NCBI RefSeq assembly: GCF_963169125.1
Contig: NC_084794.1
Coordinates: forward strand, 115,358,358-115,422,357
Direction of reading: 5' to 3'
Length of the DNA: 64,000 nucleotides
Source: Humulus lupulus
Taxonomy: Eukaryota; Streptophyta; Magnoliopsida; Rosales; Cannabaceae
Shown here: one piece after another, positions 1 to 10,244 of the stretch
Layout: each line of letters opens with the position of its first letter
Position numbering within the stretch: the first letter of the stretch is position 1
Notes under the pieces: generated by a model
What the model was told of the DNA's origin: nothing
The model's input: only the letters and a program-made list of their open reading frames with translations
The model's database searches: none
Program-made: the position numbers and the translations under genes

Positions 1-246
1 AATGAGTCTAAGGAGCAGAGGGAGAAAGCGGTCGACCAGGCCATGTACAAACTTTGGGCCGACAATGACGATCTTGACACCAGCTTCCTGGGTCCTCTCG
101 AAGCCACATATGTTGAGCGGTGGAATGCCCGTCTTTTGGCAAGTACAGCTGCTCGAGAGGTGGCCCAGCAGGATAGTCATGTTATTCGTCCTGGAGGGTC
201 TGGTGATATTGATGCTGAGAAGGCCAAGGATACTCCTCTTCCTTAA
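1..246 (+). CDS. C-terminal end of a Tat antisense ORF
   Basis: The frame is open from the first base and stops with TAA at 244-246, giving the last 81 residues of a longer protein. It lies on the strand opposite to A's gag-pol, downstream of pol, where Tat elements carry extra antisense ORFs. The segment around MYKLWADNDD..FLGPLEA resembles the end of the antisense protein of element H (near 62790-62940: CFYQVWKLNKPLNLDFLSEE), with shared W, N, L, FL and A/E-rich positions. Function is unknown. The N-terminal part is off the left edge. Confidence 0.6.
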   Translation, partial: NESKEQREKAVDQAMYKLWADNDDLDTSFLGPLEATYVERWNARLLASTAAREVAQQDSHVIRPGGSGDIDAEKAKDTPLP

Positions 247-754
247 ATCTGATCTCGGAGAGATCAGTTATCGGGGCTGCGTCCCCTCATTCTTGTAACT
301 ATTTAAATTTGCGCCCACGGGGCTGACACAATTTCTTTAACTTTTTCTATTATATGCTTTACATTGATGAGTTATGTTTATTTAATTCATACAAACATAG
401 TTTAGATTTAGGCTCGAAATTCGATGCATTCATGCATAGTTTATTCGAATTATCCGCTTCCAACCTCGTTATTTATCAAGGTCGGACGTTACTTTAACCA
501 TGAACTGAAAAGTACTTATATGGCATGTAATATGAATGATTTGGTTATATCTCTTTGTCACTTTTTCTCATCCTCAGTATCTTGGCTCTGAGGTTATGAG
601 TTCGAAACTATTTTTCTAAGATATTCCAGCCTCGATTTCGACATATTTCGCAATAGGTTTAGGCTCCCATTTATCATTGATCGATAATTTGGCTGGTTTG
701 TTCCAAATCTGTTGTTTGCACATCTGGTTAACTCCAAATATTTAGGTTTTTTGA
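247..754. other. Noncoding spacer of element A
   Basis: This lies between the stop of the antisense ORF and the 68-bp repeats. It is AT-rich with no credible ORF on either strand. I see no promoter or RNA gene. It belongs to the 3' non-coding region between pol and 3' LTR in minus-strand terms. Confidence 0.5.
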
Positions 755-1245
755 TGGTTCGGTTATGTCCGAACTATCTAAGCTCGCGTATTTGGTCATG
801 TCCAAATACTTTATGTTTTGATGGTTCGGTTATGTCCGAACTATCTAAGATCGCGTACTTGGTTATGTCCAAATACTTTATATTTTTGATAATTCGGTTA
901 CGTCCGAACTATCTAAGATCGCGTACTTGGTTATGTCCAAATACTTTATATTTTTGATAATTCGGTTACGTCCGAACTATCTAAGATCGCGTACTTGGTT
1001 ATGTCCAAATACTTTATATTTTTGATAATTCAGTTACGTCCGAACTATCTAAGATCGCGTACTTGGTTATGTCCAAATACTTTATATTTTTGATAACTCG
1101 GTTATGTCCGAACTATCTAAGATCGCGTACTTGGTTATGTCCAAACACTTTGTACGTTTTTGATAACTCGGTTATGTCCGAACTATCTAAGATCGCGTAC
1201 TTGGTTATGTCCAAATACTTTGTACGTTTTATTTATTACTTTTTA
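755..1245. repeat. 68-bp tandem repeats, about seven copies, in element A 3' region
   Basis: The motif CTATCTAAG recurs at 774, 841, 909, 977, 1045, 1113 and 1183, giving spacings of 67, 68, 68, 68, 68 and 70 bp. Each unit contains GGTTAYGTCCGAACTATC, GCGTACTTGGTTATGTCC and AAATACTTTATA. Middle copies are almost identical; outer ones are more diverged, as expected for unequal exchange. Short ORFs across it are by-products of the repeat. Tandem repeats between pol and the 3' LTR are common in Tat elements and can seed satellite DNA. Confidence 0.9.
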
Positions 1246-1434
1246 TTTTTTAAGCTGGTGGTATGTATGCCAATGATGCCCCCTTAATATCCTATGAGTG
1301 TGACCATAGGTTATTAACTTAAGAGAGATTGCAAAAATAAAAAATAAATTACATGCGGAACAAAGTAGACATGTCATTCAAAAATAAAGAAACATAGATA
1401 GAAAATCATGGTTACAGGCAACACTTTTCCTATA

Positions 1435-4400
1435 CTATTGATAATAAGGTCTAAGGTGTTCGCCATTCCATGCTCGTGGTATCAGGCTCCCATCTAATCT
1501 TGCCAGTTTGTATACGCCAGGTCGGATGACTAATTCTATCTGGTACGGTCCTTCCCAGTTCGGCCCGAGTACTCCAGTCGATTGATCTCAGGTTGCTAAG
1601 AATACGCGTCTCAATATCAGATCTCCCACTCCGAACTTTCGATCTCGAACCCTTTTATTGAAATATCTTGTGGTTCGTTGCTGGTAAGCAACATTTCTTA
1701 GCTGAGCCTCTTCCCTTTTTTCTTCGATCAAGTCTAGGGTTTCTTCGAGCTGAGCGTGGTTTGAATCCTGATTGTAAATCTGAGTTCGAATCGTTGGAAT
1801 TTCGACCTCAATGGGAAACATTGCCTCGCAGCCGTATGCTAGAGAAAATGGGGTATGTCCAGTTGATGTCCGAGCTGTAGTTCTATATCCCCAAAGGACT
1901 TGAGGTAACTCCTCAGGCCATCGTCCCTTTGCTTCTTCCAACTTTTTCTTCAAAGAACTTTTGAGAGTTTTATTAACGGCTTCGACCTGACCATTCGCCT
2001 GAGGGTGAGCCACTGACGAAAAGCTCTTTATTATACCGTTCTTGTTACAAAAGTTGGTAAATAAGTCGCAATCAAACTGGGTTCCGTTGTCAGACACAAT
2101 ATTTCTTGGCACTCCATATCGGCATACGATGTTCTTTATCACGAAATCTAGGATCTTCTTCGAAGTTATGGTCGCCAATGGTTCAGCCTCCGTCCATTTT
2201 GTGAAGTAATCAACCGCGACCACAGCATACTTTACTCCTCCTTTGCCAGTTGGGAGTGAGCCTATGAGGTCGATCCCCCACACTGCAAAAGGCCATGGGG
2301 ATGTCAACATGGTCAGTTCGGAAGGTGGAGCTCGGGGTATCGTGGTGAATCTCCGGCATTTGTCGCACTTTTTCACGTACTCGAAAGAGTCCGTTTTAAT
2401 GGTTGGCCAGAAATATCCTTGGCGTATAATCTTCCTGGATAGGCTATGCCCCCTGGTATGATCATGAATTTCTTCAATAATCTTCTTTGCTTCGGGGGGA
2501 GTCACACATCTGAGCAATGGCATGGAATACCCTCTTCTGTATAGCCTTCCATCCAGGATGGTGTAACGAGGAAGTTGATACATTAGTTTCCGAGCCTGAT
2601 TTCGATCTTTTGGAAGAATTCCATTTTCGAGGTACTCAACGATCGGGCTCATCCAGGTCGGTTCTGTCTCGATCATACACACATCTTCCTTGTCTGGCTC
2701 AGTAATGCTGGGTGCTGACAGGTGTTCTACGGGTACAACATTCAGCTCCTCATTTTCGGCGGAAGTGGCGAGCTGAGCTAATGCATCTACATTTGAGTTT
2801 TGTTCTCGGGGAACCTGTTCGATCGCATAAAACTCGAAAAATTCCAATGCGGATTTTGCCTTCTCCAGATAAGCTGCCATTTTTGTGCCACAAGCCTGGT
2901 ATTCTCCCAAGATTTGATTTACCACGAGCTGGGAGTCGCTGTAACAATGTATAGCTTTGGCCTTGAGCTCCTTTGCTATTCGCAGTCCCGCAAGTAAAGC
3001 CTCATACTCAGCTTCATTATTAGATGCTTTAAAGCCGAACCTTAAAGCAGAGTGAAATTTGCTCCCTGCAGGAGTGATCAGAATAACTCCTGCCCCTGCT
3101 CCATTTTCATTTGACGACCCGTCGACGTAAAGTTTCCACAGCTCGTGGGTCGTGGTTGTTACCTCGTCGTCGGCTGTACCGGTGCACTCCACTATAAAAT
3201 CCGCCAACGCTTGTGCCTTAATGGTTGTTCTCGGATGGTAGGTGATCTCGAACTGTCCGAGCTCAACAGCCCATTTAAGGAGTCGACCAGACGCCTCTGG
3301 TTTGGACAAGACTTGCCTTAGTGGTTGATCTGTTAGTACATGGATAGGATGCGCTTGAAAGTAAGGGCGGAGCTTGCGAGATGAGTGGATTAGGCTGAGG
3401 GCGAGCTTCTCCATCAGTGGATATCTTGACTCTGCCCCCAGTAATCTTTTACTGATGTAGTAGACGGGTTTCTGTATTCTCTCTTCTTCTCGAACTAGCA
3501 CCGCGCTTATCGCGTGTTCAGTTGTTGAGAGGTATAGGAACAGTACTTCTCCCGTCTCAGGCTTCGATAGGATGGGTGGTTCGGCTAAGTGCCTTTTGAG
3601 CTCCTGGAAGGCTAGTTCGCACTCATCTGTCCATTCGAACTTCTTACTTCCTTTCAATAAGTTGAAGAATGGGAGACCGCGGTCCGTTGACTTTGAAATG
3701 AACCTGCCCAGAGCTGCCATCCTGCCAGTCAAGCTTTGAACATCTTTACGCTTCCGAGGTGAAGGAATATCGATCAGGGCCTTTATTTTATCGGGATTAG
3801 CCTCGATTCCACGAGAGTTGACAATGAAACCCAGAAATTTCCCTGAAGACACCCCAAAAGTGCACTTCTGAGGATTCAACTTCATGTTGTACTTTCTGAG
3901 CACGCCAAAGCACTCTTCGAGGTCATCAACATGGTTTTTGTTAAGTTGAGACTTTACAAGCATGTCATCAACATAAACTTCCATGTTGTTCCCTATTTGC
4001 TCTGAGAACATCATGTTTACGAGCCGCTGGTACGTGGCTCCGGCATTCTTGAGTCCGAATGGCATGACATTGTAGCAGTAGAGCCCTTTATCTGTGATGA
4101 AGCTCGTATGCTCTTGGTCGAGGGCATGCATGGGAATCTGGTTATATCCAGAATAAGCATCCATGAACGACATCAGACCATGCCCCGCCGTGGCGTCTAC
4201 GAGCTGGTCAATTCTCGGCAGGGGAAAACAGTCTTTCGGGCAGGCCTTGTTGAGGTCTGAGTAGTCAATGCACGTTCTCCACGTCTCATTGGGTTTCGGG
4301 ACTAACACTGGATTGGCCACCCAGTCCGGGTAAAAAGCGTCCCTTATGAAATTATTTGCTTTCAGCCTGTCCACCTCCTCCTTTAGTGCTTTCTTTCTGT

Positions 4401-4551
4401 CTTCATCCAGCTGCCTTCGCTTTTGCTGCTTCGGGGGAAAGCTTTTGTCTATATTCAATGCGTGGCTCGCTACATTAGGGCTTATTCCCACCATGTCAGA
4501 GTGTGACCACGCGAAGACATCCTGGTTTTTCTTCAGAAAGCAAATTAATTG
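1435..4551 (-). CDS. pol: Tat pol: reverse transcriptase, RNase H, archaeal-type RNase H, integrase
   Basis: This is the pol part of the polyprotein, about 1038 codons after the UAG at 4552-4554 and in the same frame as gag-pro. Numbering from the Met at 4494: RT with FMDAYSGY at 110-117 and the catalytic YVDD at 174-177; RNase H to about 440; a second RNase H at about 452-575 with D457 (YVDGS), D520 and D570; integrase zinc finger H679, H683, C710, C713; catalytic D742, D802 (SDNGTQFD) and E838. A premature TGA at 1588-1590 follows FLAT, probably a CGA-to-TGA change. The same frame then continues with GVLGPNWEGPY and ends at TAG 1435-1437, so only about 51 residues of the integrase tail are affected. 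Expressed only if the upstream UAG is read through. Confidence 0.9.
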
Positions 4552-4554
4552 CTA
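4546..4554 (-). promoter_or_regulatory. Possible leaky UAG stop between gag-pro and pol (UAG CAA UUA)
   Basis: The minus strand reads AAA TAG CAA TTA. Gag-pro and pol are in the same frame, and this is the only stop between them, placed at the domain boundary. UAG followed by CAR-YYA is the established type of readthrough signal first described in tobacco mosaic virus. Use of readthrough here is inference; the stop could also be an ordinary mutation. Confidence 0.6.
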
Positions 4555-7500
4555 TTTTGATTCGTCTTGGAGGTGTTTCCCGACCTTCACTTTCTTTGAG
4601 GGATCAGCTTCCTCGAGCTGAACCTCTTCGAGCTCTTCTAAAGGTTGGAGGTCAACCTTCTCCTCAATCCTCGGATCGATCTCCTCATCAATTTCTAAAA
4701 CTGTCCCATCTTTATTATGTATGACGACGAGTGCTTGCGCGCTCGTTTGTTTCTTTCCCCTTAAGGAAATGCTGTAGCACTCCCTTCCTGCCAATTGATC
4801 TCCTTTCAATGTTCCGACTCCGCCTGGAGTTGGGAACTTAAGGGATAGATGCCTTACAGATGAAACTGCCCCCAGCCCGACCAGGGCGGGTCTCCCGAGC
4901 AATACATTGTAGGCAGATGGTAACTCTACTACCACGAACTCCATCACCTTGGTCACCGAGACTGGATAGTCTCCCAAGGTCACAGGGAGTTCGATGGACC
5001 CCATACAGGCGGTTCCTTCTCCAGAAAAGCCGTACAACGTGGTTGCACAAGCCTTCAGGTCGCGAAAGGAGAGTCCCATTTTTTCTAGTGTTGCTTTATA
5101 AAGAATGTTAACTGAGCTCCCATTGTCTATGAGAACTCGGCACACTCTTTTGTTTGCAAGCTGTAGGGTGATGACAAGTGGATCATGATGAGGGAACTGG
5201 ACATGGGAGGCATCCTCCTCGGTGAAGGTTATAGGCTGAGTTTCAACCCTTTGGCTTTTTGGTGCCCTTGGTTCGGGTTCATAAGGAGACCCGTCCCCTG
5301 TCTTCAGCTCATTCACATATCGCTTTTGAGCATTTCTGCCCCCTCCTGCGAGATGAGGACCTCCCGAGATGGTTATTACGTCCTCTCCATCTATCGGCGG
5401 AGGCCTGTCTTCATCCCGAGATCGGGAGTTATTATTCTGTGCTGCCGGAAGCGCGGCTACTCTCTGGCTGGCAGTAGCCTGTCCAGTATTCTGGTTTTTG
5501 ACATACTGCCGGAAATAACCTCTCGAGATCAACCCTTCGATCTCGTCCTTCAGCTGTCGGCACTCATCAGTTGTGTGTCCGGTGTCCCTATGAAATCGAC
5601 AATACTTGCTGGAATCCCTCTTGGACTTTTGATTCCTCATAGGGTCCGGACGCCTGAAGGGGACCTGGTTTTCATTAGCCAGGTATATGTTTTCCCGAGA
5701 CTCGTTGAGCTCGGTGTGCACTTTATATACGGAGAAATACCTTTCTCCTTTTTTCTTCTTTCCTCCATCAGCCTCGGGGTTATTTCCCTCGCTCTTTTTC
5801 CTCTTGGAGGGATTCTCCGAGGTAGGCTGTGGGGCTGCTGGGTCAGCCGAGGTTGAGGCGGAGTTAATGTTTATCGTTGTAGTTTCGGTCTGCGAGGTCG
5901 CCTTGAGCGTTGACCTCGCCTCCTCTACATTGACAAATCTCTGCGCCCTTCTGTTAAACTCGGTTATCGACCTCACCGGTTTCCCTTGCATGTCATCCCA
6001 AAGGGCACTCCCGGGTAAAACACCAGCTCGGATGGCCATCAAGTGCCCACTGTCATCCACGTCACGAGCTTGGGCAACCTCTAGATTAAATCTTGTCAGG
6101 TAGCTCTTCAGTGTTTCGCCCGGTTGTTGTCGGACGTTAGTCAAAGTGGATGCTTCGGGTCTGACTCCCATCATAGCTCGGAACTGCTTCTTGAAGTCTC
6201 TAGACAATTGATCCCACGAAGTTATAGAATGTCTCTTGTACTTCTCGAACCAACTCTTGGCAGGTCCGGCCAATGATGTCGGAAACAACATGCATCTGAG
6301 CTCGTAACCCACGTTACTAGCTCTCATGATAGTGTTGAATGTACTCAAGTGGCTGCATGGGTCGGTTTTTCCTTCAAACGCTGGGACGTGAGGAATCCGG
6401 AACCCTTGAGGGAACTGAGTGTTAGAAATATTGGGAGCAAACGGCTCGAGCTCCTCATCAGAGTCCTCATATCGACCGTTCCCTCGTTCATTCTTCAAAA
6501 GCCTAAAGGCTTTTTCAAGCTGATCAATCCTTTCTTGGACTGGGTCCTTAGGCGGTGTCTGGAATTGCCGGTCATTAATCGCGATCCCAGGCTCGCGTCT
6601 CCGTGAGGGATCTCTACGCCCATTTAGGTGATTCCTTAGGTCCGGATTCGTCTGATCTCCCTTCCCCCTGCTCTGATTCAGATGATTCCGCAGGTCGGGA
6701 TGGGTCTTGCGGCTTCCAGTATTTTTACGACCTCGGTCGTGTTTACTGACGGACCTGATTTCTCCGGACTCGTCACTGGTGAAACTTATTGATCGGTCAT
6801 TTCGTGGTGAATCCTTTCTATGTCGCCTTGTCTCCGCAGTGCGAGACCGGGACGTCTGACTTCTCTCAGATTGTGCGCCTCTCCGCTCCTGGAAAGTCTC
6901 CCTGTGTCCTTGCCTATCCCCCGTACGCCCTTGACCCTGATTTTGAACAAGTTGAGCGTTTCTACGGGGAGGTGAAGGATATCTTATGGGAGACGGTGGG
7001 AACCGTATAGGTGACGGTGGTTGTCTTCCTTGCTTCGGCCTAGAGGGCCCAGAATTTCCCCGAGATGGGCCAGTTGCGTTCGGTGCACTACCAGGAACCT
7101 GAGTCCGAGCCTCGGTAGGAGCTCGGTTATTCTCAATTCCTGCAGGTGCTTCCGCAGGTGTATTAGGCGGGACCCGAGCCCGGGTACTCCTCTGAGGCCT
7201 AGAAGGGGCGGATGGCTCTGCTGGTGTTGGAGGTTGTGTCGGCCTCCTTGTGGCAGCATTTTTTCGTGGACGTCCACGGGGCCTCCGGGGAGGAACGTGC
7301 ACATCCCTTGGAGGAGGGACTTGGTCTTCGAGCGGAGGCGGGGGCTGAGCCACCTGCGCCTCTGCGGCTATCCTAGTCAACTCCTCGTTACGTTTGTTGG
7401 CTTCTGCCAACAACTGTTTCAGCTGCCGATTCTCCAATTCTACAATAGGGACATAACGTTCAGGGTTATAGTACATGTCCTCATCCCTTGGTTGTGGAGG

Positions 7501-7617
7501 TGGCCCCCGGGAATCGGAGGACCCACTCCTCTCATCAGCGTCCGGGTTCTCCATTGGCTGTTTTCCAGGATGCCTCGGGTAATTTTCTTCAGGAGTGTTC
7601 TGATTGTTTGCAGCCAT
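4552..7617 (-). CDS. gag-pro: Tat gag-protease polyprotein
   Basis: 1021 codons from ATG 7617 to TAG 4552-4554. Residues 1-390 are a low-complexity Pro/Arg/Ser-rich leader containing a short duplicated motif HPDLRNHLN/NPDLRNHLN (about 307-332) and a helical segment at 58-86. Residues about 405-580 are the retrotransposon gag domain (IPHVPAFEGKTDP, LAGPAKSWFEKY, GETLKSYLTRFN). A Lys-rich stretch lies at 603-625, and a zinc-knuckle-like CRFHRDTGHTTDEC at 673-686. From about 812 follows the aspartic protease with VLIDNGSSVNIL (Asp831; DNG in place of the usual DTG/DSG) and VLLGRPAL. The role is capsid formation plus processing of the polyprotein. The ATG is the first good start 28 nt after the primer-binding site and the frame is intact throughout. 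Confidence 0.92.
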   Translation of the reverse strand: MAANNQNTPEENYPRHPGKQPMENPDADERSGSSDSRGPPPQPRDEDMYYNPERYVPIVELENRQLKQLLAEANKRNEELTRIAAEAQVAQPPPPLEDQVPPPRDVHVPPRRPRGRPRKNAATRRPTQPPTPAEPSAPSRPQRSTRARVPPNTPAEAPAGIENNRAPTEARTQVPGSAPNATGPSRGNSGPSRPKQGRQPPSPIRFPPSPIRYPSPPRRNAQLVQNQGQGRTGDRQGHRETFQERRGAQSERSQTSRSRTAETRRHRKDSPRNDRSISFTSDESGEIRSVSKHDRGRKNTGSRKTHPDLRNHLNQSRGKGDQTNPDLRNHLNGRRDPSRRREPGIAINDRQFQTPPKDPVQERIDQLEKAFRLLKNERGNGRYEDSDEELEPFAPNISNTQFPQGFRIPHVPAFEGKTDPCSHLSTFNTIMRASNVGYELRCMLFPTSLAGPAKSWFEKYKRHSITSWDQLSRDFKKQFRAMMGVRPEASTLTNVRQQPGETLKSYLTRFNLEVAQARDVDDSGHLMAIRAGVLPGSALWDDMQGKPVRSITEFNRRAQRFVNVEEARSTLKATSQTETTTININSASTSADPAAPQPTSENPSKRKKSEGNNPEADGGKKKKGERYFSVYKVHTELNESRENIYLANENQVPFRRPDPMRNQKSKRDSSKYCRFHRDTGHTTDECRQLKDEIEGLISRGYFRQYVKNQNTGQATASQRVAALPAAQNNNSRSRDEDRPPPIDGEDVITISGGPHLAGGGRNAQKRYVNELKTGDGSPYEPEPRAPKSQRVETQPITFTEEDASHVQFPHHDPLVITLQLANKRVCRVLIDNGSSVNILYKATLEKMGLSFRDLKACATTLYGFSGEGTACMGSIELPVTLGDYPVSVTKVMEFVVVELPSAYNVLLGRPALVGLGAVSSVRHLSLKFPTPGGVGTLKGDQLAGRECYSISLRGKKQTSAQALVVIHNKDGTVLEIDEEIDPRIEEKVDLQPLEELEEVQLEEADPSKKVKVGKHLQDESK

Positions 7618-7644
7618 GAATCTCTCAGGGATGAATGCTTAAGG

Positions 7645-7662
7645 CTCTCAACGAAAGCACCA
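7645..7662 (-). other. Primer-binding site of element A
   Basis: The minus strand reads TGGTGCTTTCGTTGAGAG three bases inside the 5' LTR. It starts with TGG, as required to pair with a tRNA CCA end. Element G has nearly the same sequence at the same position (42176), which supports the call. The primer tRNA is not identified. Confidence 0.75.
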
Positions 7663-7665
7663 AAC

Positions 7666-8455
7666 TGTTGACGCCGTTTTTCGTCAACAGATAAAAGAAT
7701 AGAGCACGTAAACAATTTAAGACAATGGCCAAAAATAAACAAACGAATCAAACACGGTTTTTTACGTGGTTCAGCAGTTAAATCTGCCTAGTCCACGAGT
7801 CTCTGTTATTAATCTCAAGATTATCTCTAAACAATTCTTTAGCAAGAATTCTCCAGAGTTTTCTCTCAAGGATTAGGATTTCCGTCCTTTACAATGGTGC
7901 ATGTCTTCTCTATTTATAGAGAAGGATGCAGAATACTATCCCACATATTTTGGGTAGTTACTCTTTTGTGAATACAAATAAATGGCTTTAAATGCCAATA
8001 ATCAGATATTAAAGGAAACGTCCCCCAAAGATCAGGGGGCGTATAACTGTATTAAATAATATCCCACAATTCTTGGGGATTTACATCAACTAATGAGGAC
8101 TACCTCTCATAGTTATTACACTTGTAGATACTCAAGGTGGTTATGGCGTATCTTCTAGTCTCCAGCATTTCTGGTCTCATGTCATTGTGCGAGCCACTGA
8201 CATCTCCCGAGCTAACGTTTCTTTCGAGATGGGATATCGAGCTCAAGAACCATGCTCTGAAGTTCCTGAAGATGAAAGTGTTCTCGGAGCTACCTTTCGA
8301 GATCGAGGTCATTTCGAGATCATCGCTTTCGAAATCATACATCATACTTTGCAGGCTCGACTTACAATCCTAGATCACTAATCCTCACGAGACCATTTGT
8401 TGCGGACTCAGCTTTCGAGGTCATATTTACTATGGCTCGAAATCTGGGTATAACA
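7666..8455 (-). repeat. 5' LTR of element A (790 bp)
   Basis: Plus-strand ends are TGTTGACGCC.. and ..GGGTATAACA, giving the TGTT/AACA terminal inverted repeat typical of LTRs. The left border is followed by the primer-binding site. Right of 8455 the sequence changes abruptly to the LTR of element B. The partner 3' LTR is outside the window, so identity between LTRs cannot be used to date it. Short ORFs across 8100-8380 are not convincing genes. Confidence 0.85.
7911..7918 (-). promoter_or_regulatory. TATA box of element A LTR
   Basis: The minus strand has TATAAATA within CTATAAATAGAGAAG, about 245 bp from the LTR end, the expected place for the retrotransposon promoter. Transcription would start about 30 bp further on, near 7885. 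Confidence 0.75.
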
Positions 8456-9872
8456 AGGGTTTTCTTGAGGTTTAAACCTTAGGCTGATTTTTGATTTTGG
8501 TGAGAGTATGGAGTAGATTTTAGGGTAATTATAATGATTATGTTGTGTTAATATGAGTTCTAGACGTAATTCTGGGTTTGGGTATTGATTATTGATTAGG
8601 GTGAAATTTACTGAAATTGGCTCGAGAAAACGCAAGGGAATTCTGGGTTTTGGAGCTAGAGTCGCGGCGCTGTTCTTCAGGCACCACGACTCGTGTGCGT
8701 GGAAGGGGCCTGGCGATTCTCTGGAATCGCCCAGACGCTGCGGCGCAGGTTGGGGCACGTCACGCCCCGCATCCCCCAGGAGAGAGCCTTGGGCTCTCTG
8801 ACTTGTAGCGCGCTATGGCCCTAGGGGCTAGGCCGCGACTCTAATTAAGGGAAATGACCAAAACATATTTTAAAGCTCGAGAACTCAAGCTTAAGGGCTC
8901 AGGAGGGATTCTACTACCCGATTTAGTAGAGTTCGATGTCCCAGAGGCTAGAATATTATTCTTAAGTTTTTAATTGGTTTAGGGTTTGCTAGATATTTAT
9001 TATTATTACGTTGTGACTAGGTTTTACCGCTAAGGCTCGAGATTAGGGATCGTGCTTGGGATCACCCTATTCTGTCAATTCAGGATTCAGGTAAGAAAAC
9101 TGTTTGTTCCCGTAGAACATGGCATGACCTAATTATCTGTGCTTAGTGTTATATGTGAATGTATGTAATTATTATGCCATGTATGTATGTTAAGATTGAA
9201 CGATGAGGGCCGGGATAGATAAGGGGTCGGGATCGGAAAAGGGTCAGGATCGGTAAGGGCTGGGAATGGCGATAAGCATGCTGAATGCAAGCCACCATGG
9301 CATGGACATCTAGGGTGTTGTACTCACCCACTCGGTTAAGACCTTGAACCTAGTGCCTGGTAATGCACCTTCATCAACTTAGGTCGTTGTTGTGAGTTTT
9401 TTGTTATGTTTGCATTTAGTTATGCATTTAATGAAATAAATTGTTATATGCCATGTTTGTGGAGTTTTCTTGTTGGGCCTTGGCTCACAGATACTCTATG
9501 GTGCAGGTAAGGGCAAGGCAAAGGCCGACCAAGCATGAGTTGGAGGGCATGGAGCGGTGCGTACATGTTTGGCCTACCTGGCCGCCATGGCTGGGGTAGT
9601 TTTGAGGAACGTTCTATAAATGTTTTACTTTGTCGCCTAGGTCAACCGTATACTGACTTTTGAGTTGTAAATATGTTCTAAGCAATATTTTTGGGATCCC
9701 AATGTAACTATTTTATGACTATAATGAATGTCCAAACCTTTTTATACTTAAGTTTCATTATATGAGTCCTTACTTTAATTTAATCACACTTTTTGGTCTA
9801 ATACCTCAATTAGCGAGTTAATTGCACATTTTAAATCACATGTTAACAGCTCTAGGGTAGTAGGGTGTTACA
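8456..9872 (+). repeat. Element B 5' LTR, 5'-truncated in window
   Basis: 8456-8820 resembles 30970-31320 of B's 3' LTR (AGGTTTAAACCTTAGGCTGA, GAGTTCTAGACGTAA). It ends in GGGTGTTACA at 9872, right before the primer-binding site. The first part of the LTR is on the other side of element A, beyond the window. A stretch at 9200-9270 has short GGTCGGGATCGG-like repeats. No gene is seen. Confidence 0.8.
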
Positions 9873-9875
9873 ACT

Positions 9876-9888
9876 TGGTATTAGAGCG
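9876..9888 (+). other. Primer-binding site of element B (initiator Met tRNA)
   Basis: TGGTATTAGAGCG, one change from the classical initiator-Met primer site TGGTATCAGAGC, three bases after the LTR end. Confidence 0.8.
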
Positions 9889-10244
9889 TTCCAAGATTTA
9901 TGGTTCTTGGAGATTGACCAAACATGTACGCTCGCTGCCAAAGACAAGCTCGACTCAGGGTTGGTCGGTATTAAGTGGAATATATGTTTAACTATTTATC
10001 TAAATTGCCTATCTGCTTGTTGATATATGTAGAGCATGATGAGTATATATAATGCTAGGGCATGGCCCCTTTGATTGTTATATAATTTTTCTATGTGTGC
10101 ATTGTGTTGGTTTGTTGTGTGCGATTGATCGTTTGAACTAGGAGGTGGTTTCTTTGGATGTTGTTATCATGCCTGATGTGCAGCGTCATTAATTGCAGAC
10201 ATATTGAAGTTATGACTCGGTGATCAAACAGATTCTGTGGCAAT

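Larger units (their letters stand above)
1..8455 (-). mobile_element. Element A: Tat-lineage Ty3/gypsy LTR retrotransposon (3' LTR beyond left edge)
   Basis: Read on the minus strand the order is 5' LTR (8455-7666), primer-binding site, gag-protease, UAG, RT, RNase H, a second RNase H, integrase, a noncoding region with 68-bp repeats, and an opposite-strand ORF at the left edge. The second, archaeal-type RNase H between RNase H and integrase, and the antisense ORF downstream of pol, are known marks of the Tat lineage. The whole gag-pro-pol region is one frame broken by only two stops (4552-4554 and 1588-1590), so this is the best preserved element here. It is inserted in the 5' LTR of element B: the sequence right of 8455 resembles the middle of B's 3' LTR near 30970. 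The 3' LTR is not in the window. Confidence 0.88.

Noticed and set aside
712..1287. ORFs across 712-957 and 1063-1287
   Set aside because: Produced by the 68-bp tandem repeat; they repeat the same peptide and have no coding character.
1588..1590. TGA in element A pol as a second programmed readthrough site
   Set aside because: It lies inside the integrase tail, not at a domain border, lacks a known readthrough context, and is easily explained by CGA-to-TGA mutation.
2243..2997. Plus-strand ORFs opposite element A pol and gag (also 4346-7671)
   Set aside because: They mirror the conserved minus-strand frame and show no family blocks of their own.
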